This document shows, one piece after another, positions 7,886 through 16,224 of a stretch of 64,000 nt of DNA. The notes under the pieces are model-generated. The model worked only from the letters and a program-made list of their open reading frames with translations, ran no database searches and was not told the DNA's origin. Position numbers and translations under genes: made by a program. The DNA comes from GCA-2401735 sp051252095. GTDB taxonomy: Bacteria; Pseudomonadota; Gammaproteobacteria; Burkholderiales; Methylophilaceae. The number at the start of each line of letters is the position of its first letter. The first letter of the stretch is position 1. The stretch lies in contig JBPOFK010000012.1 in NCBI GenBank assembly GCA_051252095.1, positions 22,259-86,258 on the forward strand. Reading direction: 5' to 3'.

Positions 7886-9538
7886 TTATCGAATCTGTTG
7901 AAACAATCGGAATGATTCTTTACGTTCACTGATACGCTTGCCTTCCCAAATCTGCTGCCAATCGTTACCGAGATTGATTTTTTTAGGGTTGCGGTCATCT
8001 TGTATTAAAAACAAATCACAATTGATGTGCTCACCACTTTGTATTGGATACGTTTTAATATTCGCGTAGTAATGTAATAAATCACGTTGGGCACTGCCTA
8101 AATTCTCACTATTGATGCAAGAGTACTGATTTGGAAGTGCTTTCTTAACACTGGTAAAAACATCACCATAGCTGCGGGCAGAGTCTATCATGGGGAGCCA
8201 TAAAGTCATCAGAAGCGACCAAACAAACGTCATCCCAATTGCCCAGTTTGTCGCAGCTGAGCGGTTTGAATGCTTGGAGCGGAATGCCGCAAATAGGAAG
8301 ATGAGTGTAATTGCAGAGGCAATGCTAAAAGCAAAAATATTAAAATCAAGTTTTGTTAACCCTGATAGAAAAATAAGGCGTTCCTTTAGTTTGGCTGGAT
8401 TCCCAGACATCATGGCACCCCAGCCTAGCCAGATGAGAAAACCTAAAAAACCAAACAATATTAAGCCAAACCAGTTTAAGGCTCCAGCAGCGCCACGTCT
8501 TAATGTTTCTATGCTGCCTCCTGCGACTGCTGTTAGAGGAATGAGTAGTGGCATGGCATAAATATCTTTGCTTTCTCCTAAGAGGCCAATCAATAGGAAT
8601 GCAACGAAAAAGAACGTGATACTCAATTGAAATTTTGGCTGGGCAAATAGCTCCTTACGATAACGCCACAAAGCCCACCCTGCCAAAGGTAAAGAGGGCC
8701 ATGCATACCAAAGAAGTAAATTGAAAAAATAAAAATGTAGATTTTCACCAGCGATGATGGTTGATTTTGACCACCAAGTGCTCAGAAGAGATGGTGAATC
8801 GTTAATGCAAAGTAGTATCCAGCTAAAAATCATGATGCTTGCAATCAGTATTGCAATGCTAATCACTTTGCCATAGCTGCGTGTACGCCAATCACTAAAA
8901 AAACAAGGCAATGCCAGACTGGTGAGTAGTAATATACTAAAAGGCAGTAGCCCTGTAGATAAAAAAGCGACAGCCATACCTAAGCCTAGAAAGCCACTAG
9001 CTCTGTTAGGCCGCCTATAAGCGAGGGCGAGCGCATAAAACCCAGTCGCGATCCCTGTTAACGATGAAATTTCTGGGGTGAGCGTATGTGCTGCAATGAC
9101 TAGGCCAATAGAGCTAATAAAAATAAATGATGTTTGTCGACCAAAGCCTTTTCCCCATAGCTCTCTTCCTGTCATGCCAATCATCAATAAGGTGGTGAGC
9201 ATCCATAGGCCAGTAGCAATCCTAGCGCCATCGTAACTTGGAAATATGCTACTAAATGCACGGGATGTAAATGCTGCACTTAGATAGTATAAGGGAGGGT
9301 TGGAAAGCTGGTTGCTACTTGCGGACACAGGTGCAATGAGGTTGCCATCGTCAATAACACTTTTTATTGTGCTAATAGCGCCTGATTCAAAAGGTTTCCA
9401 AGGATGGTGTCCAACCAGCCCCATTAATAACCAAATAGCACACAAAAGAATAAGTAGACGTGTTTTTGCACGCTCTCCAATACGAGCGCGGGGCGTCGAA
9501 ATATTGCCTTGCCAGTCATGGTCTAAATCAAAACGCAT
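7886..9538 (-). CDS. ArnT/PMT-like membrane glycosyltransferase (GT39 superfamily)
   Basis: 550 aa integral membrane protein with about 10-12 hydrophobic segments, starting near residue 27 (RLLILLCAIWLLMGLVGHHP). The acidic and tryptophan-rich first loop (HHPWKPFES) and the overall plan resemble ArnT-like polyprenyl-phosphate-sugar transferases that glycosylate lipid A or other envelope targets. The substrate cannot be read from sequence. A soluble C-terminal tail of about 100 residues follows the last membrane span. It is a single gene, convergent with fdsD and separated from rpmE2 by the rpmE2 terminator, so it looks monocistronic. Confidence 0.7.
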   Translation of the reverse strand: MRFDLDHDWQGNISTPRARIGERAKTRLLILLCAIWLLMGLVGHHPWKPFESGAISTIKSVIDDGNLIAPVSASSNQLSNPPLYYLSAAFTSRAFSSIFPSYDGARIATGLWMLTTLLMIGMTGRELWGKGFGRQTSFIFISSIGLVIAAHTLTPEISSLTGIATGFYALALAYRRPNRASGFLGLGMAVAFLSTGLLPFSILLLTSLALPCFFSDWRTRSYGKVISIAILIASIMIFSWILLCINDSPSLLSTWWSKSTIIAGENLHFYFFNLLLWYAWPSLPLAGWALWRYRKELFAQPKFQLSITFFFVAFLLIGLLGESKDIYAMPLLIPLTAVAGGSIETLRRGAAGALNWFGLILFGFLGFLIWLGWGAMMSGNPAKLKERLIFLSGLTKLDFNIFAFSIASAITLIFLFAAFRSKHSNRSAATNWAIGMTFVWSLLMTLWLPMIDSARSYGDVFTSVKKALPNQYSCINSENLGSAQRDLLHYYANIKTYPIQSGEHINCDLFLIQDDRNPKKINLGNDWQQIWEGKRISERKESFRLFQQIR

Positions 9539-9619
9539 AATTATAAATGCATTGCTTAATCGTATTGTTTATATTTGATTTTAGCATTTTGAATATGCTA
9601 CGTATGTAAAAAACCCAAT

Positions 9620-9647
9620 AAAAAAGGCAGCTTAGCTGCCTTTTTTA
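9620..9647 (-). terminator. Rho-independent terminator of rpmE2
   Basis: GGCAGC-TTA-GCTGCC flanked by A and T runs on both sides, so the extended stem is A-tract/T-tract symmetrical and could work in both directions. It lies just downstream of rpmE2, which is its likely user; the divergent ArnT-like gene starts on its other side. Confidence 0.88.
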
Positions 9648-9661
9648 TGAAGCATATCTTT

Positions 9662-9904
9662 TTACATGCCATATTTCTTTTTAAACTTATCAACGCGACC
9701 AGCTGTATCTAAAATCATTTGTTTACCAGTGTAGAACGGGTGTGATTTTGATGAAACCTCGATTTTGACCAATGGATATTCTTTACCGTCTTCCCACTTA
9801 ATGGTATCTTTGGCAGCAATCGTTGAGCGAGTAATAAAGCTAAAATCTGCGCCAATGTCTTGGAACACGACTTCTCTGTATTCTGGGTGAATGCCATCTT
9901 TCAT
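9662..9904 (-). CDS. rpmE2: 50S ribosomal protein L31, type B
   Basis: 80 aa. It begins MKDGIHPEYREVVFQD and contains TRSTI and SSKSHPFYTGKQ, the signature of type B L31. The zinc-binding cysteines of the C+ paralogue are absent, so this form does not need zinc. It has its own terminator and lies in a 140-bp gap from rho. ATG start with AAGG 8 bases upstream. In many bacteria type B L31 is induced by zinc starvation through Zur; a weak palindrome upstream (9931-9950) could serve that role here. Confidence 0.96.
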   Translation of the reverse strand: MKDGIHPEYREVVFQDIGADFSFITRSTIAAKDTIKWEDGKEYPLVKIEVSSKSHPFYTGKQMILDTAGRVDKFKKKYGM

Positions 9905-9930
9905 AATATAACCTTATCTTTTGAGTGTCA

Positions 9931-9950
9931 GGTGTAAATTAAATTACATC
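9931..9950 (-). promoter_or_regulatory. Palindromic candidate operator upstream of rpmE2
   Basis: On the minus strand GATGTAATTTAATTTACACC, symmetric at 16 of 20 positions, 27-46 bases before the rpmE2 ATG. AT-rich palindromes in this place can be Zur sites for zinc-independent ribosomal proteins, but the match to the known Zur consensus is only general. Confidence 0.3.
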
Positions 9951-10011
9951 TAACTTAATTCTTTTATTTTCAGAACTCAGCATTGTATTGTTTTTTATAC
10001 GGCTAAGCAAG

Positions 10012-10046
10012 AAAAAAACAATCTTTTCATGTGAATAAATAAGATT
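10012..10046 (-). terminator. Probable rho gene terminator
   Basis: On the minus strand AATCTT...AAGATT encloses a smaller TTCA/TGAA stem and is followed by G and seven T. The stem overlaps the rho stop codon. The stem is AT-rich, so termination strength is uncertain. Confidence 0.5.
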
Positions 10047-11307
10047 ATCCTCCACGGCGCATGCTATCGAAGAAGTCAGCATTATTTTTTGTTGCTTTAA
10101 CCTTGTCTAGTAAAAACTCCATTGCTTCCAACTCGTCCATTGGGTAAAGAAGTTTACGTAATACCCATATTTTCTGTAAAACATCTTTATCGATGAGGAG
10201 TTCTTCACGGCGTGTACTTGATTTGCTGACATTGATAGCAGGGTAAATACGTTTCTCGGCCATGCGACGATCCAGATGAATTTCCATATTGCCTGTACCT
10301 TTAAACTCTTCATAAATCACATCATCCATACGAGAGCCTGTGTCGACCAGTGCTGTTGCAATAATAGTAAGCGACCCACCCTCTTCAACATTTCTGGCAG
10401 CACCAAAAAAACGCTTAGGTTTATGTAAAGCATTTGCATCAACACCGCCCGTTAATACCTTGCCTGAAGATGGAATTACCGTGTTATAGGCTCTTGCTAG
10501 CCGTGTAATAGAATCCAGTAAAATAACAACGTCTTTTTTATGCTCGACTAAACGTTTGGCTTTTTCTAAAACCATTTCAGCAACTTGCAAATGGCGGGCA
10601 GCAGGCTCATCAAATGTTGATGCAACCACTTCCCCTTTAACGGAGCGCGTCATTTCAGTCACCTCTTCTGGACGCTCATCAATGAGAAGTACAATCAGCA
10701 CAACATCTGGGTGATTGGCTGTAATAGCGTGTGCTATGTTTTGCATCATCACTGTTTTGCCACTTTTAGGACTAGCGACGATAAGTGCTCGTTGACCCTT
10801 ACCAATTGGTGCAATCATATCTATAACACGGCTTGTTACATTCTCTTCACCCTTAATATCGCGCTCTAGGGTTAATGGTTCGGTGGGAAAGAGCGGTGTT
10901 AAGTTTTCGAATAAGATTTTATGCTTGGTATTCTCGGGCTTCTCATCATTGACGGTATCTACTTTTACTAATGCAAAATAACGCTCACCATCTTTTGGGG
11001 TGCGAATTTCTCCTTGAATGCTATCACCAGTATGCAAATTGAATCGGCGAATTTGCGAAGGAGATACGTAAATATCTCCAGGACCAGCAAGATATGATGT
11101 ATCTGGCGATCGTAAAAAGCCAAAGCCATCTTGCAGCACTTCTAAGGTGCCATCGCCAAAAATATTGTCACCTTGTTTCGCTTTGTTTTTTAGAATTGCG
11201 AAAATAAGGTCTTGTTTGCGCATGCGGCTGGCACTGTCGATATTATCTTCAATGGCCATTTCAACTAATTTGGTGACGGGTAAATGTTTGAGGTCGGATA
11301 GATGCAT
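10045..11307 (-). CDS. rho: Transcription termination factor Rho
   Basis: 420 aa, the usual length. Hexameric RNA helicase that ends transcription at rut-bearing transcripts. The N-terminal helical and cold-shock-like RNA-binding domain contains GFGFLRSP (about 61-68). The ATPase core has Walker A ASPKSGKTV (about 178-186) and Walker B VILLDSITRLARAYN. The Q-loop/R-loop region KVLTGGVDANAL is intact. It follows thioredoxin on the same strand, as in the trxA-rho order of many proteobacteria, with a hairpin in the gap. Confidence 0.98.
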   Translation of the reverse strand: MHLSDLKHLPVTKLVEMAIEDNIDSASRMRKQDLIFAILKNKAKQGDNIFGDGTLEVLQDGFGFLRSPDTSYLAGPGDIYVSPSQIRRFNLHTGDSIQGEIRTPKDGERYFALVKVDTVNDEKPENTKHKILFENLTPLFPTEPLTLERDIKGEENVTSRVIDMIAPIGKGQRALIVASPKSGKTVMMQNIAHAITANHPDVVLIVLLIDERPEEVTEMTRSVKGEVVASTFDEPAARHLQVAEMVLEKAKRLVEHKKDVVILLDSITRLARAYNTVIPSSGKVLTGGVDANALHKPKRFFGAARNVEEGGSLTIIATALVDTGSRMDDVIYEEFKGTGNMEIHLDRRMAEKRIYPAINVSKSSTRREELLIDKDVLQKIWVLRKLLYPMDELEAMEFLLDKVKATKNNADFFDSMRRGG

Positions 11308-11361
11308 TGGGGAGACTCTCTAGATGGGGTGGTTATTAAAACGGATTAGTTTAATCAGGAA

Positions 11362-11387
11362 CATCTGGCTTGCTGAGAAGCCAGATG
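11362..11387 (-). promoter_or_regulatory. Perfect 10-bp hairpin between trxA and rho
   Basis: CATCTGGCTT and AAGCCAGATG pair perfectly around a 6-base loop. On the minus strand the hairpin comes just after the thioredoxin stop and before rho. No strong U-tract follows, so it is either a weak terminator or attenuator, or a processing/stability hairpin. rho is autogenously attenuated in E. coli. Confidence 0.55.
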
Positions 11388-11397
11388 CGTAAGTTTA

Positions 11398-11724
11398 TTA
11401 AATATTGCTATCGATAAAAGCCATTAATTGTGATTTGGATAATGCACCAACTTTAGTGGCTTCAACATTACCATTCTTGAATAACATTAATGTTGGAATG
11501 CCACGAATGCCGTATTTTGGTGGTGTCTGTTGGTTATCGTCAATGTTGAGTTTAGCCACTGTTAAGCGGTCAGCATACTCTTTAGAGATATCTTCTAGAA
11601 TCGGCGCAATCATTTTACATGGGCCACACCATTCCGCCCAGTAATCAACTAATACAGGCAGTTGTGATTGTAATACTTGTTCTTCAAAACTAGCATCGCT
11701 AAGATGAATAATTTGTTCGCTCAT
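11398..11724 (-). CDS. trxA: Thioredoxin
   Basis: 108 aa cytoplasmic thioredoxin. The redox active site is W32-C33-G-P-C36 and the cis-Pro loop is in GIRGIPTLMLF, followed by the conserved NG turn. No signal peptide. It reduces disulfides of ribonucleotide reductase, PAPS reductase and other proteins, using electrons from thioredoxin reductase. ATG start with GGGGACC-type purines a few bases upstream. It precedes rho on the same strand. Confidence 0.97.
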   Translation of the reverse strand: MSEQIIHLSDASFEEQVLQSQLPVLVDYWAEWCGPCKMIAPILEDISKEYADRLTVAKLNIDDNQQTPPKYGIRGIPTLMLFKNGNVEATKVGALSKSQLMAFIDSNI

Positions 11725-11869
11725 GGGGACCTCAACGGTTGAAATTTAGGTTAAATCAGAATTCAACAAGCTTTTAATGCGCGGCATCTTCGTTTGTTAA
11801 TAGATTGCTTATACGTAAGTTCCAATAAATCTGGAATATTGAATCGACAGTATAACAATATCATAGGCG

Positions 11870-13411
11870 TTATATCAAGCTGAATTGATAACGTTCAAAA
11901 GAAGAGCTTCGCTCCAGCAATTTTGTAACCAGTACTTTGGTGCTCATACCGTCTTCAATCAGCTCCACTGCTTCACCAGATGTATATTCTCCACGTGGCA
12001 CAATAACAGTTGCCTGTTGTTTGAGAGCACTGATTTCTGGCAGTGATAGCGCTTTAACTTCGGCGGCATTTTTTTTAGATTTAATCATAATCGCTTTCAC
12101 TTTAGGCGAGATGAGCTCAAATCCTATGTCTAATTGCTCAAGTTCATTAATGCTTGCCCAACGGATAACACCGACCTCCCAAGACAATGTTTCATTGTTT
12201 TTGATGGAAGCAATATCGCCGACTTGCATTGAGACTTGTGATGAGTTGAACTTACGTAATGCATAACCACCAGCACTTACATTTAAAATTTGCCAGCGAG
12301 ATGGTTTAATCGCCGCGCTTTTTACAACGAGGTTTTTATAATCATTGCCAATTTTAGGCGCAAAATAATGAGCATCATGAATGCCAATGCCTAATTCCAT
12401 TCCGTCATTTTTTCTTGCTCTTGTGAAAGCTCTTAATGGTGATTTGCCAAAGTGGTTAATCAAATGCATTAGTAAGTCTTCATCATGATTACTTATCGCA
12501 TTCTCAGGTAAGCTGCCATCATTAGGGATAATGCCATCGGTTAAAAGCTTGAGGTGAGTGTGTATGCGTTTGGCAACCTTAATTGTCAATAGTAGTAAAT
12601 CTGTTTCACTATTGGGTTCATCATGTTTTTTAGCATACGCTTTTGGTGGTTGATTACCATCCAGCTCAATCAAGAACACGCCGACACTACTTTCAATAAA
12701 GCCTAGCGGGCTGAGTTCGGCATCCTTAGATATTTTTTGTAAATAAGCATCTGTTTTGATAATGTCTTGGCTGCATAACCGATGAGGATGTGCTAATGCT
12801 AATAGTAAAATTTGCGTATAGACCGCGTTGACAGAGCTTTCTTCATCATCTGCTAAATTTTCGTTAACGATCAATTGCTGGGCATTTTGCTGGAGCGCGC
12901 AATAATACAGTTGATGTAGCTCTGCCCAAGTGGCTTTCTCCGGCGTGTGATAAGTGAGATAGTTAATAAAAGCAGTTTCTTTAATGGCGTGTATCGCGCG
13001 TTGAATAATCAATGCAGCTGATTTGTCACTGTTAATGTTGATGATTTTATTCTGCAAATCAATGAGTGCCCATTTATAACCATATGCCATTTCTTGCCAA
13101 AGTTTGACGACTGTATCAGCATAGTTTTTTTGGTTTTTTGAGATGGGTAAGCTGGCATAACTGAACTGGGGGATGAGCGCTTGTGAAACTTGATGTGCAG
13201 CTGTGCGATAAGCTTCCAGTGCGTTTACTCTATTTGCATAAGCTATTTTTTGACGATTTAGAATTTGCAATTCTTCAATGAGGTCAGAAGCGGCTCTAAA
13301 TGGGTCGCTAAATGGTAAGTCGCGAATAAACTCATTAATTTTATTTGGGCGTGTTTCAGCTAGTAATACTGGGTTTTCTTCTAACTCTGGAAGCTTAAAG
13401 CTGATTGGCAT
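11870..13411 (-). CDS. Large PilZ-like protein, possible c-di-GMP effector
   Basis: 513 aa, soluble, no signal peptide or membrane span. The first ~300 residues are helical and of no family I recognise. The region after about residue 330 looks like a divergent PilZ domain: RAFTR fits the RxxxR arginine motif and NVSAGG fits [DN]xSxxG, followed by beta-strand-like GDIASI and a WEVGVIRW turn. The gap of roughly 50 residues between the two motifs is longer than usual. If genuine it would bind cyclic di-GMP, in keeping with a diguanylate cyclase elsewhere in the window (54343-56274). It stands alone, with TlpA-like gene divergent upstream. Confidence 0.5.
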   Translation of the reverse strand: MPISFKLPELEENPVLLAETRPNKINEFIRDLPFSDPFRAASDLIEELQILNRQKIAYANRVNALEAYRTAAHQVSQALIPQFSYASLPISKNQKNYADTVVKLWQEMAYGYKWALIDLQNKIININSDKSAALIIQRAIHAIKETAFINYLTYHTPEKATWAELHQLYYCALQQNAQQLIVNENLADDEESSVNAVYTQILLLALAHPHRLCSQDIIKTDAYLQKISKDAELSPLGFIESSVGVFLIELDGNQPPKAYAKKHDEPNSETDLLLLTIKVAKRIHTHLKLLTDGIIPNDGSLPENAISNHDEDLLMHLINHFGKSPLRAFTRARKNDGMELGIGIHDAHYFAPKIGNDYKNLVVKSAAIKPSRWQILNVSAGGYALRKFNSSQVSMQVGDIASIKNNETLSWEVGVIRWASINELEQLDIGFELISPKVKAIMIKSKKNAAEVKALSLPEISALKQQATVIVPRGEYTSGEAVELIEDGMSTKVLVTKLLERSSSFERYQFSLI

Positions 13412-13490
13412 ACATGCTCCGTATGTTTGGGTTACTATATGAGTGCTGATAGATTAGTTTATCATTTTATTTGAATAGGGGAAATTAAAG

Positions 13491-13961
13491 ATGATAGCAG
13501 CAATAAAAAGGCTTTCAATTTGTTTATTTTTGGCGCTGATTGCAACTAATAGCCACACTGTTTTTGCCATTGAGCAGTTTAATTTAATAGATTTACATGG
13601 GAAAGCACATCAGCTCGATGATTATAAGGGTAAGTGGGTCATTGTGAATTATTGGGCAACCTGGTGTCCTCCATGCTTAGAAGAGATTCCAGATCTGGTT
13701 AATTTATATGACAGTCGTAGGGATATTGATTTAATGGTGATTGGTGTGGTTTTTGACTATGAAACACGCCAAGAGGTTGAGGCTTATGTGGACGATATGC
13801 TGATGTCATATCCTATCGTGCTGGGCAATAATCAAATTGCTGAGCAGATTGGTAGTGCGGAAGTTTTGCCAACCAGCTATATCTACAATCCACTTGGAAA
13901 GCTTGTAAAGGTGAAGCGAGGGATTGTCTCTAGACAATATCTAGAGACAATCATTAGATAA
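13491..13961 (+). CDS. TlpA/ResA-like thiol-disulfide oxidoreductase
   Basis: 156 aa. An N-terminal signal peptide (about 1-27, ending VFA) directs it to the periplasm, followed by a thioredoxin fold with C59-P-P-C62 in ATWCPPCLEE. The cis-Pro segment is EVLPTSYIYN. WCPPC proteins of this class reduce apocytochrome c or keep other periplasmic thiols reduced. AGGGGAAATT upstream provides a good Shine-Dalgarno before the ATG. The last codons contain a perfect 13-bp inverted repeat. Partner not known. Confidence 0.85.
   Translation: MIAAIKRLSICLFLALIATNSHTVFAIEQFNLIDLHGKAHQLDDYKGKWVIVNYWATWCPPCLEEIPDLVNLYDSRRDIDLMVIGVVFDYETRQEVEAYVDDMLMSYPIVLGNNQIAEQIGSAEVLPTSYIYNPLGKLVKVKRGIVSRQYLETIIR
13922..13952. 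repeat. Perfect 13-bp inverted repeat inside the 3' coding end
   Basis: GATTGTCTCTAGA-CAATA-TCTAGAGACAATC. It lies within the last codons of the TlpA-like gene, 7 bases before its stop, in a convergent gene pair. No T-tract follows on either strand, so it is not a classical intrinsic terminator; it may stop exonucleases or act with Rho. Confidence 0.8.
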
Positions 13962-13977
13962 TATTTGCCAGCTAGTA

Positions 13978-14277
13978 TTAGTCAGGCACGGCGATTGAAA
14001 CGCCTTCTTCATTTAAAATGTTGAGCTGGTTCTCTTTTGCAAACTCCATCAACTCTTCAAAGCCTTCTGGGTTAGCGGTCTTGAGATGCATATCCACAGC
14101 CAAACAGCGCACACCATCAATCATCTCTGGTTTGAGGTAAGGGGAGTAACGTAACTTCCTATCCTCACCAAAGGTTGCATAGCTGCTGCAAATGCGGTCC
14201 ACCCAGTCACTTGGGCGGAAGCGTTTACCATCTCGAGTTAAGCTTTGAATAATAATTTCTACAGGTGTGTTTTCCAT
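13978..14277 (-). CDS. DUF3579 family protein
   Basis: 99 aa. Recognised as the small betaproteobacterial DUF3579 family from FRPSDWVDRICSSYATFGED, RYSPYLKPEMIDGVRCL and the overall length. Function unknown. No signal peptide, membrane span or metal site is visible. It sits after the BON-domain lipoprotein gene on the same strand (34-bp gap), and converges with the TlpA-like gene. Confidence 0.85.
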   Translation of the reverse strand: MENTPVEIIIQSLTRDGKRFRPSDWVDRICSSYATFGEDRKLRYSPYLKPEMIDGVRCLAVDMHLKTANPEGFEELMEFAKENQLNILNEEGVSIAVPD

Positions 14278-14311
14278 ATTTGCTTTAACGTCCTAATACA
14301 CGATTGGTTTA

Positions 14312-14890
14312 CTATTGATATTCGAAGACCTTGACAACTTTTGCTACACCGTCTGTCGTGCGTGCTATTTCTGTTGCCAACCTTCCTTCATAATCGCTTA
14401 CTATGCCCATCAGATAAACGACACTGGCTTCCGTTACTATTTTAACGTTATTTGCCGCAAAATTCTTCTCAGCAACGAATTTTCCTTTAACTACAGATGT
14501 GATGTAAGTGTCATTAGCGCGGTCGCTGATAGTGCTTTTGGGGCCAACAACCAGTTCGTTAGTAATGTTTTTAACATTCTCGATTGCTCTAACAATATTT
14601 TCAGCTTCTGCTTTGGCCTCTTGGGTAGGGACTTCTCCAGTTATTAATACATTTAGATTGTAGCTAGTAACATTAACGTGTGCTTCTTCGGAGAGGGCTT
14701 TTCTAATTTGCTGCAATGCTTTGATTTCAACATTTTCATCTTCAACATAAATGCCTGCGGTGCGTCTGTCAGCGGCGATGGCGCCGCCTGCTGCTGCACC
14801 GCCTACCGCTGCTGTAAAGCAGCCTGTTAATTGGCTAGAAAGCGTGATGATCAAGGCTGTGTAGATTAAAGCTTTTGAAGTTGCTGGCAT
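14312..14890 (-). CDS. BON-domain outer membrane lipoprotein (DolP/YraP-like)
   Basis: 192 aa. A hydrophobic signal ends in the lipobox LTGC, so Cys becomes the lipidated N-terminus (about residue 24). A glycine/alanine-rich stretch (AAVGGAAAGGAIAADRR) is followed by two BON domains, about 45-115 and 120-190, each with the typical NVxxxxxxVxLxGxV-like pattern. DolP proteins bind anionic phospholipids and support outer membrane integrity. GGAG precedes the ATG. The order yraN then dolP-like matches the E. coli yraN-diaA-yraP group, but diaA is absent here. Confidence 0.88.
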   Translation of the reverse strand: MPATSKALIYTALIITLSSQLTGCFTAAVGGAAAGGAIAADRRTAGIYVEDENVEIKALQQIRKALSEEAHVNVTSYNLNVLITGEVPTQEAKAEAENIVRAIENVKNITNELVVGPKSTISDRANDTYITSVVKGKFVAEKNFAANNVKIVTEASVVYLMGIVSDYEGRLATEIARTTDGVAKVVKVFEYQ

Positions 14891-14941
14891 TAGGGTCTCC
14901 TAAAATAATGGTGTTTGATTTTTTTTTGAATGATACGCCGA

Positions 14942-15295
14942 TTATGCGTCAAATGCATTACGTACCCATTCAATATGATCAAAATCGACTTTGTTCATTA
15001 AAATTGCATCAAAACGGCAGGCATTATCACTATTGGATTGTAAGTAATGCTGGGCTGTCGCAATCAGCTTTTTTTGTTTTTGAAACGTGATGCTAGCACC
15101 AGCAGTGCCAAATTGATGATTAGATCGAAGTCTTACCTCAACAAAAACTAGGGTTTCTGCTTCTTTCATAATTAAGTCAATTTCCCCGAACCGGCAATGA
15201 TAGTTTTGCAGCACTAGTGTAAGTCCTTTGTTTTGCAAAAAAGTTGCAGCGATTGTTTCTGCCGCTAAGCCTGCATTGTTTTTATTGATTTTCAT
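14942..15295 (-). CDS. yraN: UPF0102 (YraN) family nuclease-like protein
   Basis: 117 aa. Typical YraN sequence: GLAAETIAATFLQNKGL, NYHCRFGEIDLIMKE and LVFVEVRLRS, which form the restriction-endonuclease-like core with acidic E-D-E-x-R residues. The biological role is not settled. It is divergent from rsmI with a 59-bp gap and upstream of the DolP-like gene, a conserved neighbourhood in proteobacteria. lpoA and diaA, which accompany these genes in enterics, are missing. Confidence 0.92.
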   Translation of the reverse strand: MKINKNNAGLAAETIAATFLQNKGLTLVLQNYHCRFGEIDLIMKEAETLVFVEVRLRSNHQFGTAGASITFQKQKKLIATAQHYLQSNSDNACRFDAILMNKVDFDHIEWVRNAFDA

Positions 15296-15354
15296 GTTTT
15301 GTTTTTATTGTTACTTTTTTATAGCTGTTATAAACGCTTCGCGTTAAAATTTGA

Positions 15355-16206
15355 ATGATGGCTGAATCTATATTATATGTGGTTGCAACACCAATTGGTA
15401 ACTTAGGTGATATAACGTTAAGAGCATTGGAGGTTTTAAAAAACGTTGATGTGATAGCGGCAGAAGATACGCGGCATACTGCTGGTTTGCTTAACCATTT
15501 TGGCATATCAAAAAAACTCATTGCTGTGCATGAGCATAATGAACAGCAATCTGCACAGCTTGTGTTAGAGCGCTTGAAGCAAGGACAAAGCATTGCATTG
15601 GTCACAGATGCTGGAACGCCTGGTATCAGTGATCCTGGTGCCGTGGTGGTTGATGTAATACTTGATGCTGGTATTAAAGTGGTGCCTATTCCCGGGGTAA
15701 GCGCTGTCATTGCAGCTTTGTCAGCATCGGGGATTACACAAAATGGATTTAGCTTTATCGGCTTTTTGCCAGCAAGCGGTTCACAACGACGCAAGGCTTT
15801 GGAGACATGTAAGGTGCTGCAACACACCTTGGTGTTTTATGAGGCGCCACATCGGATTGTTGATAGCATTGTTGATATGTCGAATGTGCTTGGTAGTGAG
15901 CGCCGTATAACAGTTGGTCGTGAGCTAACCAAAACTTTTGAAACGATACATCGCTGTGCGTTAGGTGATGCACAAGTATGGCTAGAGAGCGACTCCAATC
16001 AACAGCGCGGCGAATTTGTCTTGTTGGTTGAGGCGGCGCCACCAAAAGAGGACACTGCAGTGAGCGAAAATGCTGAACAGATATTAAAGTTGTTATTAGC
16101 TGAGCTGCCTTTAAAGCAGGCGGTTAAGCTAGCAACAGAAATTACAAGCGCAAAAAAGAATGATTTGTATCAGCTTGCGCTATCATTAAAGAATAACTTA
16201 ATTTAG
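15355..16206 (+). CDS. rsmI: 16S rRNA (cytidine-1402-2'-O)-methyltransferase RsmI
   Basis: 283 aa. SAM-dependent tetrapyrrole-methylase-fold enzyme that 2'-O-methylates C1402 in the ribosomal P site. Signatures: LYVVATPIGNLGDITLRAL at the N-terminus, AAEDTRHT, VTDAGTPGISDPG (SAM site) and PIPGVSAVIAALSASG. Two ATG codons are adjacent at 15355 and 15358 and either could start. RsmH, which methylates the base of the same nucleotide, is encoded at 20196. Confidence 0.96.
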   Translation: MMAESILYVVATPIGNLGDITLRALEVLKNVDVIAAEDTRHTAGLLNHFGISKKLIAVHEHNEQQSAQLVLERLKQGQSIALVTDAGTPGISDPGAVVVDVILDAGIKVVPIPGVSAVIAALSASGITQNGFSFIGFLPASGSQRRKALETCKVLQHTLVFYEAPHRIVDSIVDMSNVLGSERRITVGRELTKTFETIHRCALGDAQVWLESDSNQQRGEFVLLVEAAPPKEDTAVSENAEQILKLLLAELPLKQAVKLATEITSAKKNDLYQLALSLKNNLI

Positions 16207-16224
16207 AAAATAAACTGTAGCTAC

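Noticed and set aside
15282..15827. Open frame of 181 codons antisense to rsmI
   Set aside because: Covers conserved RsmI motifs on the other strand and the rsmI/yraN gap; no recognisable protein features.
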